The notes under the pieces were generated by a model, which had not been told where the DNA came from, searched no databases, and saw only the letters and a list, made by a program, of their open reading frames with translations. A stretch of DNA of 34,998 nt from Candidatus Poseidoniaceae archaeon. Its GTDB lineage: Archaea > Thermoplasmatota > Poseidoniia > Poseidoniales > Poseidoniaceae. This document shows, one piece after another, positions 24,680 through 32,512 of the stretch. How positions within the stretch are numbered: position 1 is the first letter of the stretch; the number at the start of each line of letters is the position of its first letter. Location: NCBI GenBank assembly GCA_028821785.1, contig JAPKFC010000013.1:1-34998 (forward strand), in the 5' to 3' direction. The position numbers and the translations under genes are program-made.

Positions 24680-25870
24680 CTAATGTATTGAAATCAAGGC
24701 CTTTTCTAAGTTTAATATTGCCTCTAAGAATAATTCAGGCTCTATAGACCATGCTACTCTCAGCCATCCACTTAATTCTTCTGAGAACATAGAGCCGGGT
24801 ACTGCTAATACCGAATGCTCTGCACATGCTCCATCGACGAAGGTCATTGAATCAAATCCATTTGGAAGTTGGAAAGCACCGAAAACACCGTATGGTGGTT
24901 CATTCCAAACAATATTCTGTCTTGCCAGCATTTCCCTTAATACTGGAAGGTTAGTTTCTCTATAGTGTTTGATTTTTTCAAGAGCTAGGTCCAAGTGTGG
25001 GAAAACAGCACTTGCTAAGCGAATCGTAGGGCTTGCCATCATTCCTGAAAAGGTTAAGAATGCTCTTTTTGCATTGGAAGTAATTTCTTTGTTGGCGATG
25101 ATCCAGCCAAAACGAATGGGGCCCAATCCATAGATTTTGGTTAATGAGTTGATAGATATACAGTGTTCACCTTCTAAGTGGAATGGTTTGTAATCTTCTG
25201 TACCCTTCATCGAATCGATATATACTTCATCGGAGATGATTTTGATTTCCAACTCCTTACATGTATCTATTATCCATCTGCGGTCACTGCTTTCATAATC
25301 CCATCCGCATGGGTTTAATTGTGGAGTAATCATCAATACCTTCGATTGTTGTAGAACCTCTAGCCATTCTTTTTTGTTTATTCTCCATGGTCCAAAGCCG
25401 TCAACGGGAGGGTGTCTTTGAACAGGAATGGTATCGCAGTTTAGCAATAGTGGGGTTTGAGAAACCGGTGCGTATGCTGGAGATTCAACAGCAATAATAT
25501 TTTTTTGACCATCTGATGCAGGTTCCAAACAAGCCAGTAATGCAATGTTTAAGGCCTGAGTTGCACCATGCGTAATCACAATATTTTCAGGAGTTGTTGC
25601 GTATCGCTTTGCAACCATTTGCTCTGGACGAGGGTACTCCGAAATGTGATGATAACCGACATCTTTCAGGTTGGTTGCTAGATATGTTTCAAAATCCCAA
25701 ACATATTGCAGTCCGCTAAAAGATAAATTATATTTTCTCATTTGTTGTAAGCGAGGAACATACCATTCAAGATATTGAATGGGGTGAATCTCTCCCCCGA
25801 TTGTAGAACTACCATGATGGGGCCATGGGTTGTCCATGCTCAACGCTAATCGCTCGCAGTTGTTGAGCAT
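24680..25870 (-). CDS. PLP-dependent aminotransferase, class I/II
   Basis: 396 aa fold type I aminotransferase. THGATQALNIALL, the VESPAYAPVSQTP region, TPQLNPCGWDY (Asn186), IISDEVYID (Asp214, Tyr217) and SINSLTKIYGLG with the Schiff-base Lys245 are all present. The motif TPQLNPCG in place of TPxNPTG and Ser-Leu-Thr-Lys at the lysine resemble MalY/aspartate-aminotransferase-like subgroups; the substrate cannot be assigned. ATG 25870 is used because CTCAATA lies about 28 nt upstream; ATG 25837 is an alternative that would remove 11 residues. It is in a same-strand run with lipB (32 nt) and ubiX (42 nt). Confidence 0.88.
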   Translation of the reverse strand: MLNNCERLALSMDNPWPHHGSSTIGGEIHPIQYLEWYVPRLQQMRKYNLSFSGLQYVWDFETYLATNLKDVGYHHISEYPRPEQMVAKRYATTPENIVITHGATQALNIALLACLEPASDGQKNIIAVESPAYAPVSQTPLLLNCDTIPVQRHPPVDGFGPWRINKKEWLEVLQQSKVLMITPQLNPCGWDYESSDRRWIIDTCKELEIKIISDEVYIDSMKGTEDYKPFHLEGEHCISINSLTKIYGLGPIRFGWIIANKEITSNAKRAFLTFSGMMASPTIRLASAVFPHLDLALEKIKHYRETNLPVLREMLARQNIVWNEPPYGVFGAFQLPNGFDSMTFVDGACAEHSVLAVPGSMFSEELSGWLRVAWSIEPELFLEAILNLEKALISIH

Positions 25871-25902
25871 ATCCTTGTATTGCTGAAAATTATGTATTGA
25901 GA

Positions 25903-26541
25903 TTAATCCTTTACAATTCTGTTAACATTACTTTGCATGTTTTTCAATAGGGACTGAGTGAATTGTTCAATAGAGATTTGGTAATCTAATCTAGCGAGAG
26001 AAGTAGTTGTCTTACTTTCAAGGCCACAACCTGCCAAACCCTCCACTCTTCCACTCGGAGTGTCTATATTGATTGAAAAGCCATGACGAGAAACCCATCT
26101 AAGGAATGAAAGCCCAATACTGCAGATCTTCTTATCATCAACCCATACCCCTTGCATTCTATCATCTCTTGAAGATTTTATTCCTAAATCATCAAGCGTA
26201 CTAATGATCCATTGCTCAAGTAATGAGATTATTGCCGCGACAGAAGTTTCCCCATCTAAATCCCATTTGAAAATAGGATATCCAACCAATTGACCAGGCC
26301 CATGCCAAGTCAAACCGCCTCCTCTGTCTACCGTGTGAGATGGATAGCCTTGTGGTGCTTTTATTCCATCATTTGTAGCGCGTGGCCCTACGGTTACGAT
26401 TTCGGGGTGATGTAGCAATAGTAGTGTGTCGGGAATCTGATCATCGATTCTTTGCCGTTGAAGTTCTTTCATCAAATCCAACGCTTCTGGATAAGGGATT
26501 TCACCGAGATGAATTATTTCCACATCTCTTTGTTCGGTCAT
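25903..26541 (-). CDS. lipB: octanoyl-[acyl carrier protein]-protein N-octanoyltransferase LipB
   Basis: 212 aa. Transfers octanoate to lipoyl domains for lipoate synthesis. The active site is intact: RGGGLTWHGPGQLVGYPI (residues 73-90), the lysine in DDKKICSIGL (Lys138) and the nucleophile in GLAGCGLESK (Cys172). It implies lipoate-dependent enzymes (2-oxoacid dehydrogenases or glycine cleavage) elsewhere; LipA and lipoyl domains are not in this window. Archaea more often use LplA-type ligases, so LipB is a bacterial-type trait. It follows dut by 20 nt, with GAGAGG before its ATG. Confidence 0.94.
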   Translation of the reverse strand: MTEQRDVEIIHLGEIPYPEALDLMKELQRQRIDDQIPDTLLLLHHPEIVTVGPRATNDGIKAPQGYPSHTVDRGGGLTWHGPGQLVGYPIFKWDLDGETSVAAIISLLEQWIISTLDDLGIKSSRDDRMQGVWVDDKKICSIGLSFLRWVSRHGFSINIDTPSGRVEGLAGCGLESKTTTSLARLDYQISIEQFTQSLLKNMQSNVNRIVKD

Positions 26542-26561
26542 AGTATCGCCTCTCTAGTTAG

Positions 26562-27014
26562 TCAGTACTGTCCTGATGAGCCGAAGCCTCCGCTCCCTCG
26601 CTCAGTATTTCCCAATTCCTCGTATGATGTTTCAACTATTGTTACCTTTGGTACTTGAGCGAATAATAATTGCGCAATACGCTCACCTTTACTTACTGTA
26701 AAACTATCACCCTGGCCTATCCATGTCGCTAGTACTTTCAATTCTCCACGATAGTCTGCATCAATAGTTCCTACACCGTTTGGTAGTATCATTCCTTTTT
26801 TTCCGAGTGATGAGCGGCATCTTATCTGTCCTTCCCAACCTTCTGGTATGGCGACAGCCAGTCCAGTTGCAATGAATGTGCTTGCACCTTTAGGAACAAT
26901 TGTCTCACATAAAGCGTACAAATCCCAGCCAGCAGCCAATGCTGAGCCTTGAGTTGGCAACCTTGCTTCATCATCTAAACGTGCGAACTGGACCGACAAT
27001 TGAATTTGCTCCAT
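26562..27014 (-). CDS. dut: dUTP diphosphatase
   Basis: 150 aa trimeric-type dUTPase. The five motifs are clear: AGWDLYA (28-34), RSSLGKKG, GVGTIDADYRGE (80-91), ERIAQLLFA, and the C-terminal RGSGGFGSSG (139-148) that closes the active site. It removes dUTP and gives dUMP. It is divergent from nrdB, so the dNTP pool genes face each other across one intergenic region. On its own strand GTCAAAA is centred 26 nt upstream of ATG 27014, suggesting a leaderless mRNA. It leads the lipB run. Confidence 0.96.
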   Translation of the reverse strand: MEQIQLSVQFARLDDEARLPTQGSALAAGWDLYALCETIVPKGASTFIATGLAVAIPEGWEGQIRCRSSLGKKGMILPNGVGTIDADYRGELKVLATWIGQGDSFTVSKGERIAQLLFAQVPKVTIVETSYEELGNTERGSGGFGSSGQY

Positions 27015-27301
27015 GTACGGTCGTTGTGAAGGAGGTTTTTGACCCTTATTCTAAAGTTGAAACTTACTTACATAACTCCAGTGGAAGGTGAGGGGTATTT
27101 TTTGTTAGTTTTTGGGCTAAAATCAATGATTTTCACTGGGTTGCAAAGAGAAATGCGAATCGGCACACTGCTTAGTGCTTTTCACTTTCGCCGAACACTA
27201 CCATAACACCTGTTTCCAAAGTCTCATTAGGGGTCAGTATTATAGTCTCTCTCGGAGGGCAATAAAACTCCAGCGTGTGAGAGAATCGGAGGTGTCTAAT
27301 T
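27015..27301. promoter_or_regulatory. Divergent control region, dut / nrdB
   Basis: 287 nt. A 15-bp dyad AAAATCA-A-TGATTTT lies at 27119-27133. A TATA-like CAGTATTATAG is near 27236-27246, and GGAGGTG (27288-27294) is the nrdB ribosome site with a 7-nt spacer. GTCAAAA (27037-27043, minus strand) precedes dut. A small dyad CACT/AGTG lies at 27166-27177. No RNA gene or NrdR box of the bacterial type was recognised. Confidence 0.4.
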
Positions 27302-28342
27302 ATGGTAATCGAAAAGCCAAGTCAAAATGAAGATGGTTTTGAGTTGGACTTGAGTCATGAGCACTTAGAGCCAATGCTTCAAACCAATCTCGACCGATTC
27401 GTATTGTTTCCAATTGAGCATTCTGACATTTGGGAAATGTACAAACAAGAACAAGCATCATTTTGGACAGCCGAGGAAATAGATTTGGCAGAGGATCTAA
27501 AAGATTGGGCTACATTGAATGATGATGAAAGACACTTCTTAAAACATATATTGGCATTTTTCGCAGCAAGCGATGGTATAGTCAATGAAAATTTAGTGAT
27601 GAATTTTTCTAATGAAGTTTGTTGGGCCGAAGCCAGAGCATTCTATGGTTTCCAAATTATGATGGAAAACATTCATGCAGAAACTTACTCACTACTGATT
27701 GACACATACATCAAGGACGATATTGAAAAAGACCACCTCTTCAAGGCATTAGAAACAGTCCCAGCGGTTAAGAAAAAGGGCGATTGGGCAATGCGTTGGT
27801 TATCTCGTAAGAAAGGTTCATTCGCTGAAAGATTAGTTGCCTTTGCAGCAGTTGAAGGTATTTTCTTTTCAGGTTCTTTCTGTGCAATCTTCTGGTTGAA
27901 GAAGAGAGGATTAATGCCAGGATTAACATTCTCCAATGAATTAATTTCTAGAGACGAAGGACTTCACTGCGATTTCGCTTGTTTATTACATAATAAATTA
28001 TTACGTGGAGCAGGTGAAAAAGCCATTCACGGAATTATCGCGGAAGCAGTAGTAATTGAAATTGAGTTCGTAACGAGCGCACTTCCAGTTTCCTTAATTG
28101 GAATGAATTCAAAACTGATGGCTCAATATATCCATTTTGTCGCAGACCGCCTATTAATTTCTCTTGGAGCTTCAAAGTTATACAATGCAGAAAACCCATT
28201 CCCTTGGATGGAAATGATATCAATGCAAGGTAAAACTAATTTCTTCGAGAAGAGAGTCGCAGAATACCAAAAAGCAGGTGTTATGGATTCAGCAAGTCTT
28301 GGGAGTGTACAACAACGCTTCTCAATGGATGAAGATTTTTGA
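27302..28342 (+). CDS. nrdB: ribonucleotide reductase class Ia, small (beta) subunit, eukaryote-like
   Basis: 346 aa. Houses the diiron-tyrosyl radical that starts ribonucleotide reduction. Ligands are visible as Asp91, Glu122, His125, Glu185, Glu219 and His222, with the radical tyrosine at Tyr129 ([11 protein letters not shown]). The sequence follows the eukaryotic R2 pattern, not E. coli Nrd[49 protein letters not shown] and the C-terminal FSMDEDF that docks into the large subunit (RRM2: FTLDADF, recalled). Strong Shine-Dalgarno GGAGGTG. nrdA follows after 55 nt with AAGGAGGAAT before it, so they form an operon. Beta precedes alpha here. Confidence 0.97.
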   Translation: MVIEKPSQNEDGFELDLSHEHLEPMLQTNLDRFVLFPIEHSDIWEMYKQEQASFWTAEEIDLAEDLKDWATLNDDERHFLKHILAFFAASDGIVNENLVMNFSNEVCWAEARAFYGFQIMMENIHAETYSLLIDTYIKDDIEKDHLFKALETVPAVKKKGDWAMRWLSRKKGSFAERLVAFAAVEGIFFSGSFCAIFWLKKRGLMPGLTFSNELISRDEGLHCDFACLLHNKLLRGAGEKAIHGIIAEAVVIEIEFVTSALPVSLIGMNSKLMAQYIHFVADRLLISLGASKLYNAENPFPWMEMISMQGKTNFFEKRVAEYQKAGVMDSASLGSVQQRFSMDEDF

Positions 28343-28397
28343 AGCAGAGGGTATGAATAATAATTATCAACAATTACAATGAAATTAAGGAGGAATA

Positions 28398-30794
28398 ATG
28401 GTGGCGCTACAAGTAGTAAATAGGAAAGGGGAACGTGAAGATGTACGTTTTGATGCAATAATGGAGAAGTTGACACATTTAGCCGAAGGGTTAGATCCGA
28501 TTTGGATAGATCCTGCTCATGTTGCAAAATTGACAATAGAAGGATTATACGATGGAGTTACCACTAGAGAACTTGATCAACTAGCAGCGGAGACTGCCGC
28601 TTCACTTGCTTCTCAACACCCAGACTACAGTCGTTTAGCAGCTAGGATTTGTGTTGATGACTTACACCGTTCAACCAAAACACAATTCTCGGAAGTCATC
28701 ACCGATCTAAGAGATTACATCGACCCAGAATCACGCAAGCACGCACCTCTGATATCCGAGGAAGTTTATGCTGTGATAATGGAAAATGCAGAGGTTTTAG
28801 ATAATCACATCAATTACGGACGCGACCATAACTATGATTATTTTGGATTCAAAACTTTAGAACGTTCATATTTACTGAAACTCAATGGCGAAGTTGCAGA
28901 AAGGCCTCAGCATATGTTGATGAGGGTCGCAGTGGGGATTCACCATGGCAATATAGAGAAGGCATTGAAGACTTATGATCTGATGTCAGAAGGATATTTC
29001 ACTCATGCAACTCCAACCCTATTCAATTCAGGAACACCAAAGCCCCAGATGTCATCGTGCTTCTTACTTACAATGCAAGATGATTCATTAGAAGGAATCT
29101 ATGATACTCTGAAACAATGTGCATTAATTTCTAAATCCGCTGGTGGAATTGGACTTTCAATTCACCATATCCGCTCACAAGGCGCATATATCAAAGGGAC
29201 AAATGGCACAAGCAATGGAATCGTTCCAATGCTTCGCGTATTCAATGACACAGCTCGATATGTTGACCAAGGCGGCGGTAAGCGGAAGGGTTCAATCGCA
29301 GTATATCTTGAGCCTTGGCACCCAGATATCTTGGCGTTCTTAGACCTAAAGAAGAATCACGGTAAGGAAGAAGTTCGAGCAAGAGATTTGTTCTATGCAA
29401 TGTGGGTTTCTGATCTATTTATGGAAAGAGTAGAGGCAAATGCAGATTGGTCTTTATTCTGTCCAAATGAATGTCCAGGTCTCCAAGATGCTTACGGTGC
29501 TGAATTCAAAAAGTTATACGAATCATATGAGGCTGAAGGAAGAGCGCGCAAAACAATTCCTGCGCGTACGGTTTGGGATAAAATTGTTGAATCACAAATT
29601 GAAACAGGTACTCCCTACATGTGTTACAAAGATGCAGCAAATGAAAAATCCAATCAAAAGAATCTAGGAACAATTAGGTCCTCAAATCTTTGTACAGAGA
29701 TTATGGAATACACTTCACAAGATGAAGTGGCTGTCTGTAACCTTGCTTCGATAGCACTTCCAAAGTATGTTGACATGGAAACTAAATCATTTAATCATAA
29801 ATTATTATATGATGTGACATATCATGCAACTGGGAATCTAAATCGAGTAATAGATGTTAATTTTTATCCGGTAATAGAAGCACAAAATTCCAATATGAGG
29901 CATAGACCGATTGGTCTAGGTGTTCAAGGGTTAGCAGATACATTTGCAATGCTTGGGCTGTGCTTTGAAAGTGAAGAGGCTAGAGCATTGAATAAGGAAA
30001 TATTTGAAACAATTTACTTTGCATCATGTACGGCTTCAAAGGATGCGGCGATGGCAGAAGGAGCTTACTCTACCTTCCAGGGTTCACCTGCTAGTGAAGG
30101 AAAACTTCAGTTTGATCTGTGGGGGATGAATGAGCACTCCGGTCGTTGGGATTGGGATACTCTGAAACAAGAAATAGTAGAGCATGGTATGCGTAATTCA
30201 CTACTTGTGGCGCCTATGCCAACGGCATCAACTAGCCAAATTCTTGCAAATAATGAGTGCTTTGAAGCATTTACGTCCAATCTTTATGTCCGCAGAACTT
30301 TATCTGGGGAATTTATTGTTTTGAACAAGCACTTAGTTCGTGACTTGATTGCAAGAGATTTGTGGTCTCTAGAAATGAAGGATGAAATCTTAAGACACAA
30401 AGGTAGTATTCAATTAATTTCTGGGATCCCTGATGATATCAAGGAGATGTACAAAACCACCTGGGAAATAAAGCAACGCTACGTCCTTGATATGTCAGCG
30501 GATAGGGGCGCATATGTCGATCAAAGCCAATCATTGAATATTCACATGGTCGATGCCAATCCTGCTAAAATAACTTCGATGCACTTCTACGGATGGAGAA
30601 AAGGTCTCAAAACAGGAATGTATTATCTTAGGACCAAGGCAGCAGCTGATGCGATTCAATTTACGGTTGAAGCCAAAGTAAAGGATGATCAAACAGTTGC
30701 AGGTCTAGCAGATCGGGCTGAGGAACTTAGCAGTTTAGAAGCGATTGCTTGTTCGCTTGATACTCCAGATGACTGCCTAAGTTGTGGTTCGTGA
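28398..30794 (+). CDS. nrdA: ribonucleotide reductase class Ia, large (alpha) subunit, eukaryote-like
   Basis: 798 aa. Reduces ribonucleoside diphosphates. An N-terminal ATP cone ([17 protein letters not shown]) for overall activity control is followed by the barrel. Active-site residues: Cys221 (MSSCFLL), Asn430-Leu-Cys432-Thr-Glu434 (thiyl Cys432) and Cys447 (AVCNLAS); the tyrosine pair is GMYYLRT, and the redox tail is CLSCGS (Cys793, Cys796). Throughout it resembles human RRM1 as recalled ([36 protein letters not shown], and the tail). It is the last gene of the nrdBA operon. Confidence 0.97.
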   Translation: MVALQVVNRKGEREDVRFDAIMEKLTHLAEGLDPIWIDPAHVAKLTIEGLYDGVTTRELDQLAAETAASLASQHPDYSRLAARICVDDLHRSTKTQFSEVITDLRDYIDPESRKHAPLISEEVYAVIMENAEVLDNHINYGRDHNYDYFGFKTLERSYLLKLNGEVAERPQHMLMRVAVGIHHGNIEKALKTYDLMSEGYFTHATPTLFNSGTPKPQMSSCFLLTMQDDSLEGIYDTLKQCALISKSAGGIGLSIHHIRSQGAYIKGTNGTSNGIVPMLRVFNDTARYVDQGGGKRKGSIAVYLEPWHPDILAFLDLKKNHGKEEVRARDLFYAMWVSDLFMERVEANADWSLFCPNECPGLQDAYGAEFKKLYESYEAEGRARKTIPARTVWDKIVESQIETGTPYMCYKDAANEKSNQKNLGTIRSSNLCTEIMEYTSQDEVAVCNLASIALPKYVDMETKSFNHKLLYDVTYHATGNLNRVIDVNFYPVIEAQNSNMRHRPIGLGVQGLADTFAMLGLCFESEEARALNKEIFETIYFASCTASKDAAMAEGAYSTFQGSPASEGKLQFDLWGMNEHSGRWDWDTLKQEIVEHGMRNSLLVAPMPTASTSQILANNECFEAFTSNLYVRRTLSGEFIVLNKHLVRDLIARDLWSLEMKDEILRHKGSIQLISGIPDDIKEMYKTTWEIKQRYVLDMSADRGAYVDQSQSLNIHMVDANPAKITSMHFYGWRKGLKTGMYYLRTKAAADAIQFTVEAKVKDDQTVAGLADRAEELSSLEAIACSLDTPDDCLSCGS

Positions 30795-30824
30795 ATAATC
30801 TCGCCCTTTGGCCTATTATCAAAC

Positions 30825-30840
30825 ATGGCTTAAACGCCAT
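30825..30840 (+). terminator. Small hairpin downstream of nrdA
   Basis: ATGGC / GCCAT with a 6-nt loop, 30 nt after the nrdA stop. It is not followed by a T-run, so termination is uncertain. A second small dyad GTGA-TT-TCAC follows at 30847-30856. Confidence 0.2.
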
Positions 30841-30864
30841 ATTGATGTGATTTCACCGTATTCT

Positions 30865-30871
30865 TTCAAAT
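30865..30871 (+). promoter_or_regulatory. TTCAAAT core promoter element, csp copy A
   Basis: Centred 26 nt before ATG 30894, conserved in copy B. No Shine-Dalgarno is seen, so the mRNA is probably leaderless. Confidence 0.45.
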
Positions 30872-30893
30872 ACCCCTTGCCACAGCCCCCGAC

Positions 30894-31094
30894 ATGGCAC
30901 AAGGTACTGTCAAATGGTTTAACTTTACGAAAGGATTTGGATTTATAGAAAGAGAAGGGGGTGACGACCTCTTCGTTCACGTCTCCGAAGTCACTGGAGA
31001 AATTACAGACGGAGATCTAGTTACTTTCGAAGTCGGCGAAGGTCCAAAAGGTCCTAACGCAATCGGCGTTTCAAAAGTTGTTGAAGACGAGTGA
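30894..31094 (+). CDS. cold-shock domain protein, copy A
   Basis: 66 aa single cold-shock domain. RNP1 is KGFGFIE (residues 13-19) and RNP2 is LFVHV; the typical opening GTVKWFN is present. It binds single-stranded RNA or DNA and probably acts as an RNA chaperone. The protein is identical to that of copy B at 32270; the DNA differs at one silent site (GAC/GAT near the end). Csp proteins are bacterial in origin and have entered several archaeal lineages. A dyad GTGAAA-T-TTTCAC (31091-31103) covers the stop codon, and an oligo-T hairpin follows. Confidence 0.95.
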   Translation: MAQGTVKWFNFTKGFGFIEREGGDDLFVHVSEVTGEITDGDLVTFEVGEGPKGPNAIGVSKVVEDE

Positions 31095-31113
31095 AATTTT
31101 CACTTTACTCTGA

Positions 31114-31127
31114 AACAATTTTTTGTT
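31114..31127 (+). terminator. Oligo-T terminator of csp copy A
   Basis: AACAA-TTTT-TTGTT hairpin with six consecutive T (31119-31124) 25 nt after the csp stop. A T-run is the usual archaeal termination signal. Copy B keeps a weaker version (five T at 32496-32500). Confidence 0.45.
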
Positions 31128-31147
31128 AACTTAACTGTTTACAAAAC

Positions 31148-31167
31148 ACAAGTTACCACTAACTTGT
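31148..31167. promoter_or_regulatory. Candidate operator of the ZIP transporter
   Basis: Perfect 8-bp inverted repeat ACAAGTTA-CCAC-TAACTTGT ending 25 nt before ATG 31193. AT-rich GTTTACAAAA (31137-31146) just upstream could be the TATA box, so a repressor here would block the start site. A metal-sensing regulator is an inference from the gene controlled. Confidence 0.45.
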
Positions 31168-31192
31168 TAATTGATCGATACGAGGGGATTGC

Positions 31193-32005
31193 ATGGATGC
31201 AATAACAACTGGAATAACCGTTTCAATTATTGCGTTGATAGTTTCTATATTAGCAGGTTCTTTTCCACTATGGAAAAAAATCGCAGAACAGCAAAATCTT
31301 CTCAATTGGATGACTGGCCTTGCTGCCGGTATCTTATTGGCATCTGCATTATTAATTGCAATACCAGAAGGTTTTGAATTAGCATCTGATAGTAATTATT
31401 CTGGTGACTCCGTATTCCTAGGTGCAGCAATATTATGTGGATTCTTGTTTATGTTAATTCTAGAAGGCTTTGGCTTTGGTCACGATGTCCATGAAGAACA
31501 TCACAATCACTCGCACGACCATGATCATGACCATATTCATCATGTTACAGGTTCTAGCTTAGTATTTGGATTGAGTGTCCATGCATTAACCGATGGATTA
31601 GCCATTGGTGCCGGCATCTCTTCACAATCAACAATCCTTACATTGACTCTAACTATGGCTGTTATAGCCCACAAGATCCCAGCAGCGTTCTCATTAGGAG
31701 TATTTTCTCTGCATGAGAGGGGTGATAGAAAGGCAGCATTGAAAGACTTGACACTCTTTTCACTAGCCACGCCACTAACCATAATGCTTAGCGTATTATT
31801 CATGGGTGAATTAGAATCACACTTGCTTGCTATGGCAGTATTATTTGCAGCTGGAACGTTCCTTTATGTTGCCACAGTAGACGTCTTACCAGATGTACAC
31901 TCACCCGATACTGGAAAACTAGCATTAATTCAAGTGATTATAGGTGCAGCAATAATGTTCGCAATTCTCGTTGCATTAGATGCGAGTGGAATCATTGCTC
32001 ATTGA
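31193..32005 (+). CDS. ZIP-family metal transporter
   Basis: 270 aa with about eight membrane segments. A His-rich cytosolic loop (97-117, HDVHEEHHNHSHDHDHDH and on) lies between helices 3 and 4. Helix 4 has HALTDGLAIGAG (His130, Asp134) and helix 5 HKIPAAFSLG (His160), the metal path of ZIP transporters. It probably imports zinc or another divalent metal. Shine-Dalgarno GAGGGGA (31182-31188) precedes the ATG. The gene lies between the two csp repeats, with TTAACT at both edges of the segment, and has its own dyad operator. It has no other metal genes beside it. Confidence 0.92.
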   Translation: MDAITTGITVSIIALIVSILAGSFPLWKKIAEQQNLLNWMTGLAAGILLASALLIAIPEGFELASDSNYSGDSVFLGAAILCGFLFMLILEGFGFGHDVHEEHHNHSHDHDHDHIHHVTGSSLVFGLSVHALTDGLAIGAGISSQSTILTLTLTMAVIAHKIPAAFSLGVFSLHERGDRKAALKDLTLFSLATPLTIMLSVLFMGELESHLLAMAVLFAAGTFLYVATVDVLPDVHSPDTGKLALIQVIIGAAIMFAILVALDASGIIAH

Positions 32006-32011
32006 GGGTCA

Positions 32012-32213
32012 AATTAACTTGAGCAAGATCGGATAGAGCATTTGGCTTTATTTTTAGTCTACTAAGTTCGTCGAGTAAACATTTTAGCTGCAAATCTATT
32101 TATTCAGGATATACATTTTCTAATAAGTGTAATAGTCCTCTAAACAACTAAAAACGCTGTTTTACCCAACATTCTCAATTGCTAACAGAACCATCCAATC
32201 GCTAAATACATCT
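32012..32213 (-). pseudogene. Decayed fragment of selO 3' end
   Basis: Matches the 3' end of selO (32505-32703). 32012-32080 aligns without gaps to 32505-32573 at about 50 of 69 identities, including the stop codon. The stretch near 32090-32120 matches at about 24 of 31. 32173-32211 matches 32665-32703 at about 32 of 39, coding VFSDWM..LAIEN versus VFRNWMAQLAIED. At least one gap in each direction between the blocks breaks the frame. It lacks everything upstream of about the last 65 codons, so it cannot be functional. It fills most of the 264 nt between the ZIP stop and csp copy B. Confidence 0.85.
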
Positions 32214-32227
32214 TTTTTCTTTGAGAG

Positions 32228-32512
32228 TTCCATCGTATGCTTCAAATACCCCTTGCCGTAGCCCCCGATATGGCACAAGGTACTGTCAAATGGTTTAACT
32301 TTACGAAAGGATTTGGATTTATAGAAAGAGAAGGGGGTGACGACCTCTTCGTTCACGTCTCCGAAGTCACTGGAGAAATTACAGACGGAGATCTAGTTAC
32401 TTTCGAAGTCGGCGAAGGTCCAAAAGGTCCTAACGCAATCGGCGTTTCAAAAGTTGTTGAAGATGAGTGAAATTTTCACTTTACTCTAAAACATCTTTTT
32501 GTTAACTTAACT
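32228..32512 (+). repeat. Direct repeat copy B (csp unit)
   Basis: Second copy of 30852-31136. Its right end overlaps the last codons and stop of selO (32507-32509). Confidence 0.95.
32270..32470 (+). CDS. cold-shock domain protein, copy B
   Basis: 66 aa, identical in sequence to copy A, with the same RNP1 and RNP2 motifs. The frame can be extended upstream to 32237, but ATG 32270 matches copy A and has TTCAAAT (32241-32247) 26 nt upstream. The gene is convergent with selO, with 36 nt between the stops. Near-perfect identity at silent sites argues for recent duplication or gene conversion; see the pseudogene beside it. Two copies may raise dosage in the cold, which is an inference. Confidence 0.95.
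   Translation: MAQGTVKWFNFTKGFGFIEREGGDDLFVHVSEVTGEITDGDLVTFEVGEGPKGPNAIGVSKVVEDE

Larger units (their letters stand above)
30852..31136 (+). repeat. Direct repeat copy A (csp unit)
   Basis: Matches 32228-32512 at an offset of 1376 nt. It covers the TTCAAAT promoter element, the whole csp gene and the 3' tail up to TTAACT. The coding part differs at 1 of 201 positions. The 5' flank (30865-30893) differs at 3 of 29 and the 3' flank (31095-31136) at 3 of 42. Outside these limits the similarity stops. Confidence 0.95.

Noticed and set aside
32162-32356. 64-codon minus frame across csp copy B
   Set aside because: Its C-terminal part is only the selO remnant; the rest is antisense to csp.
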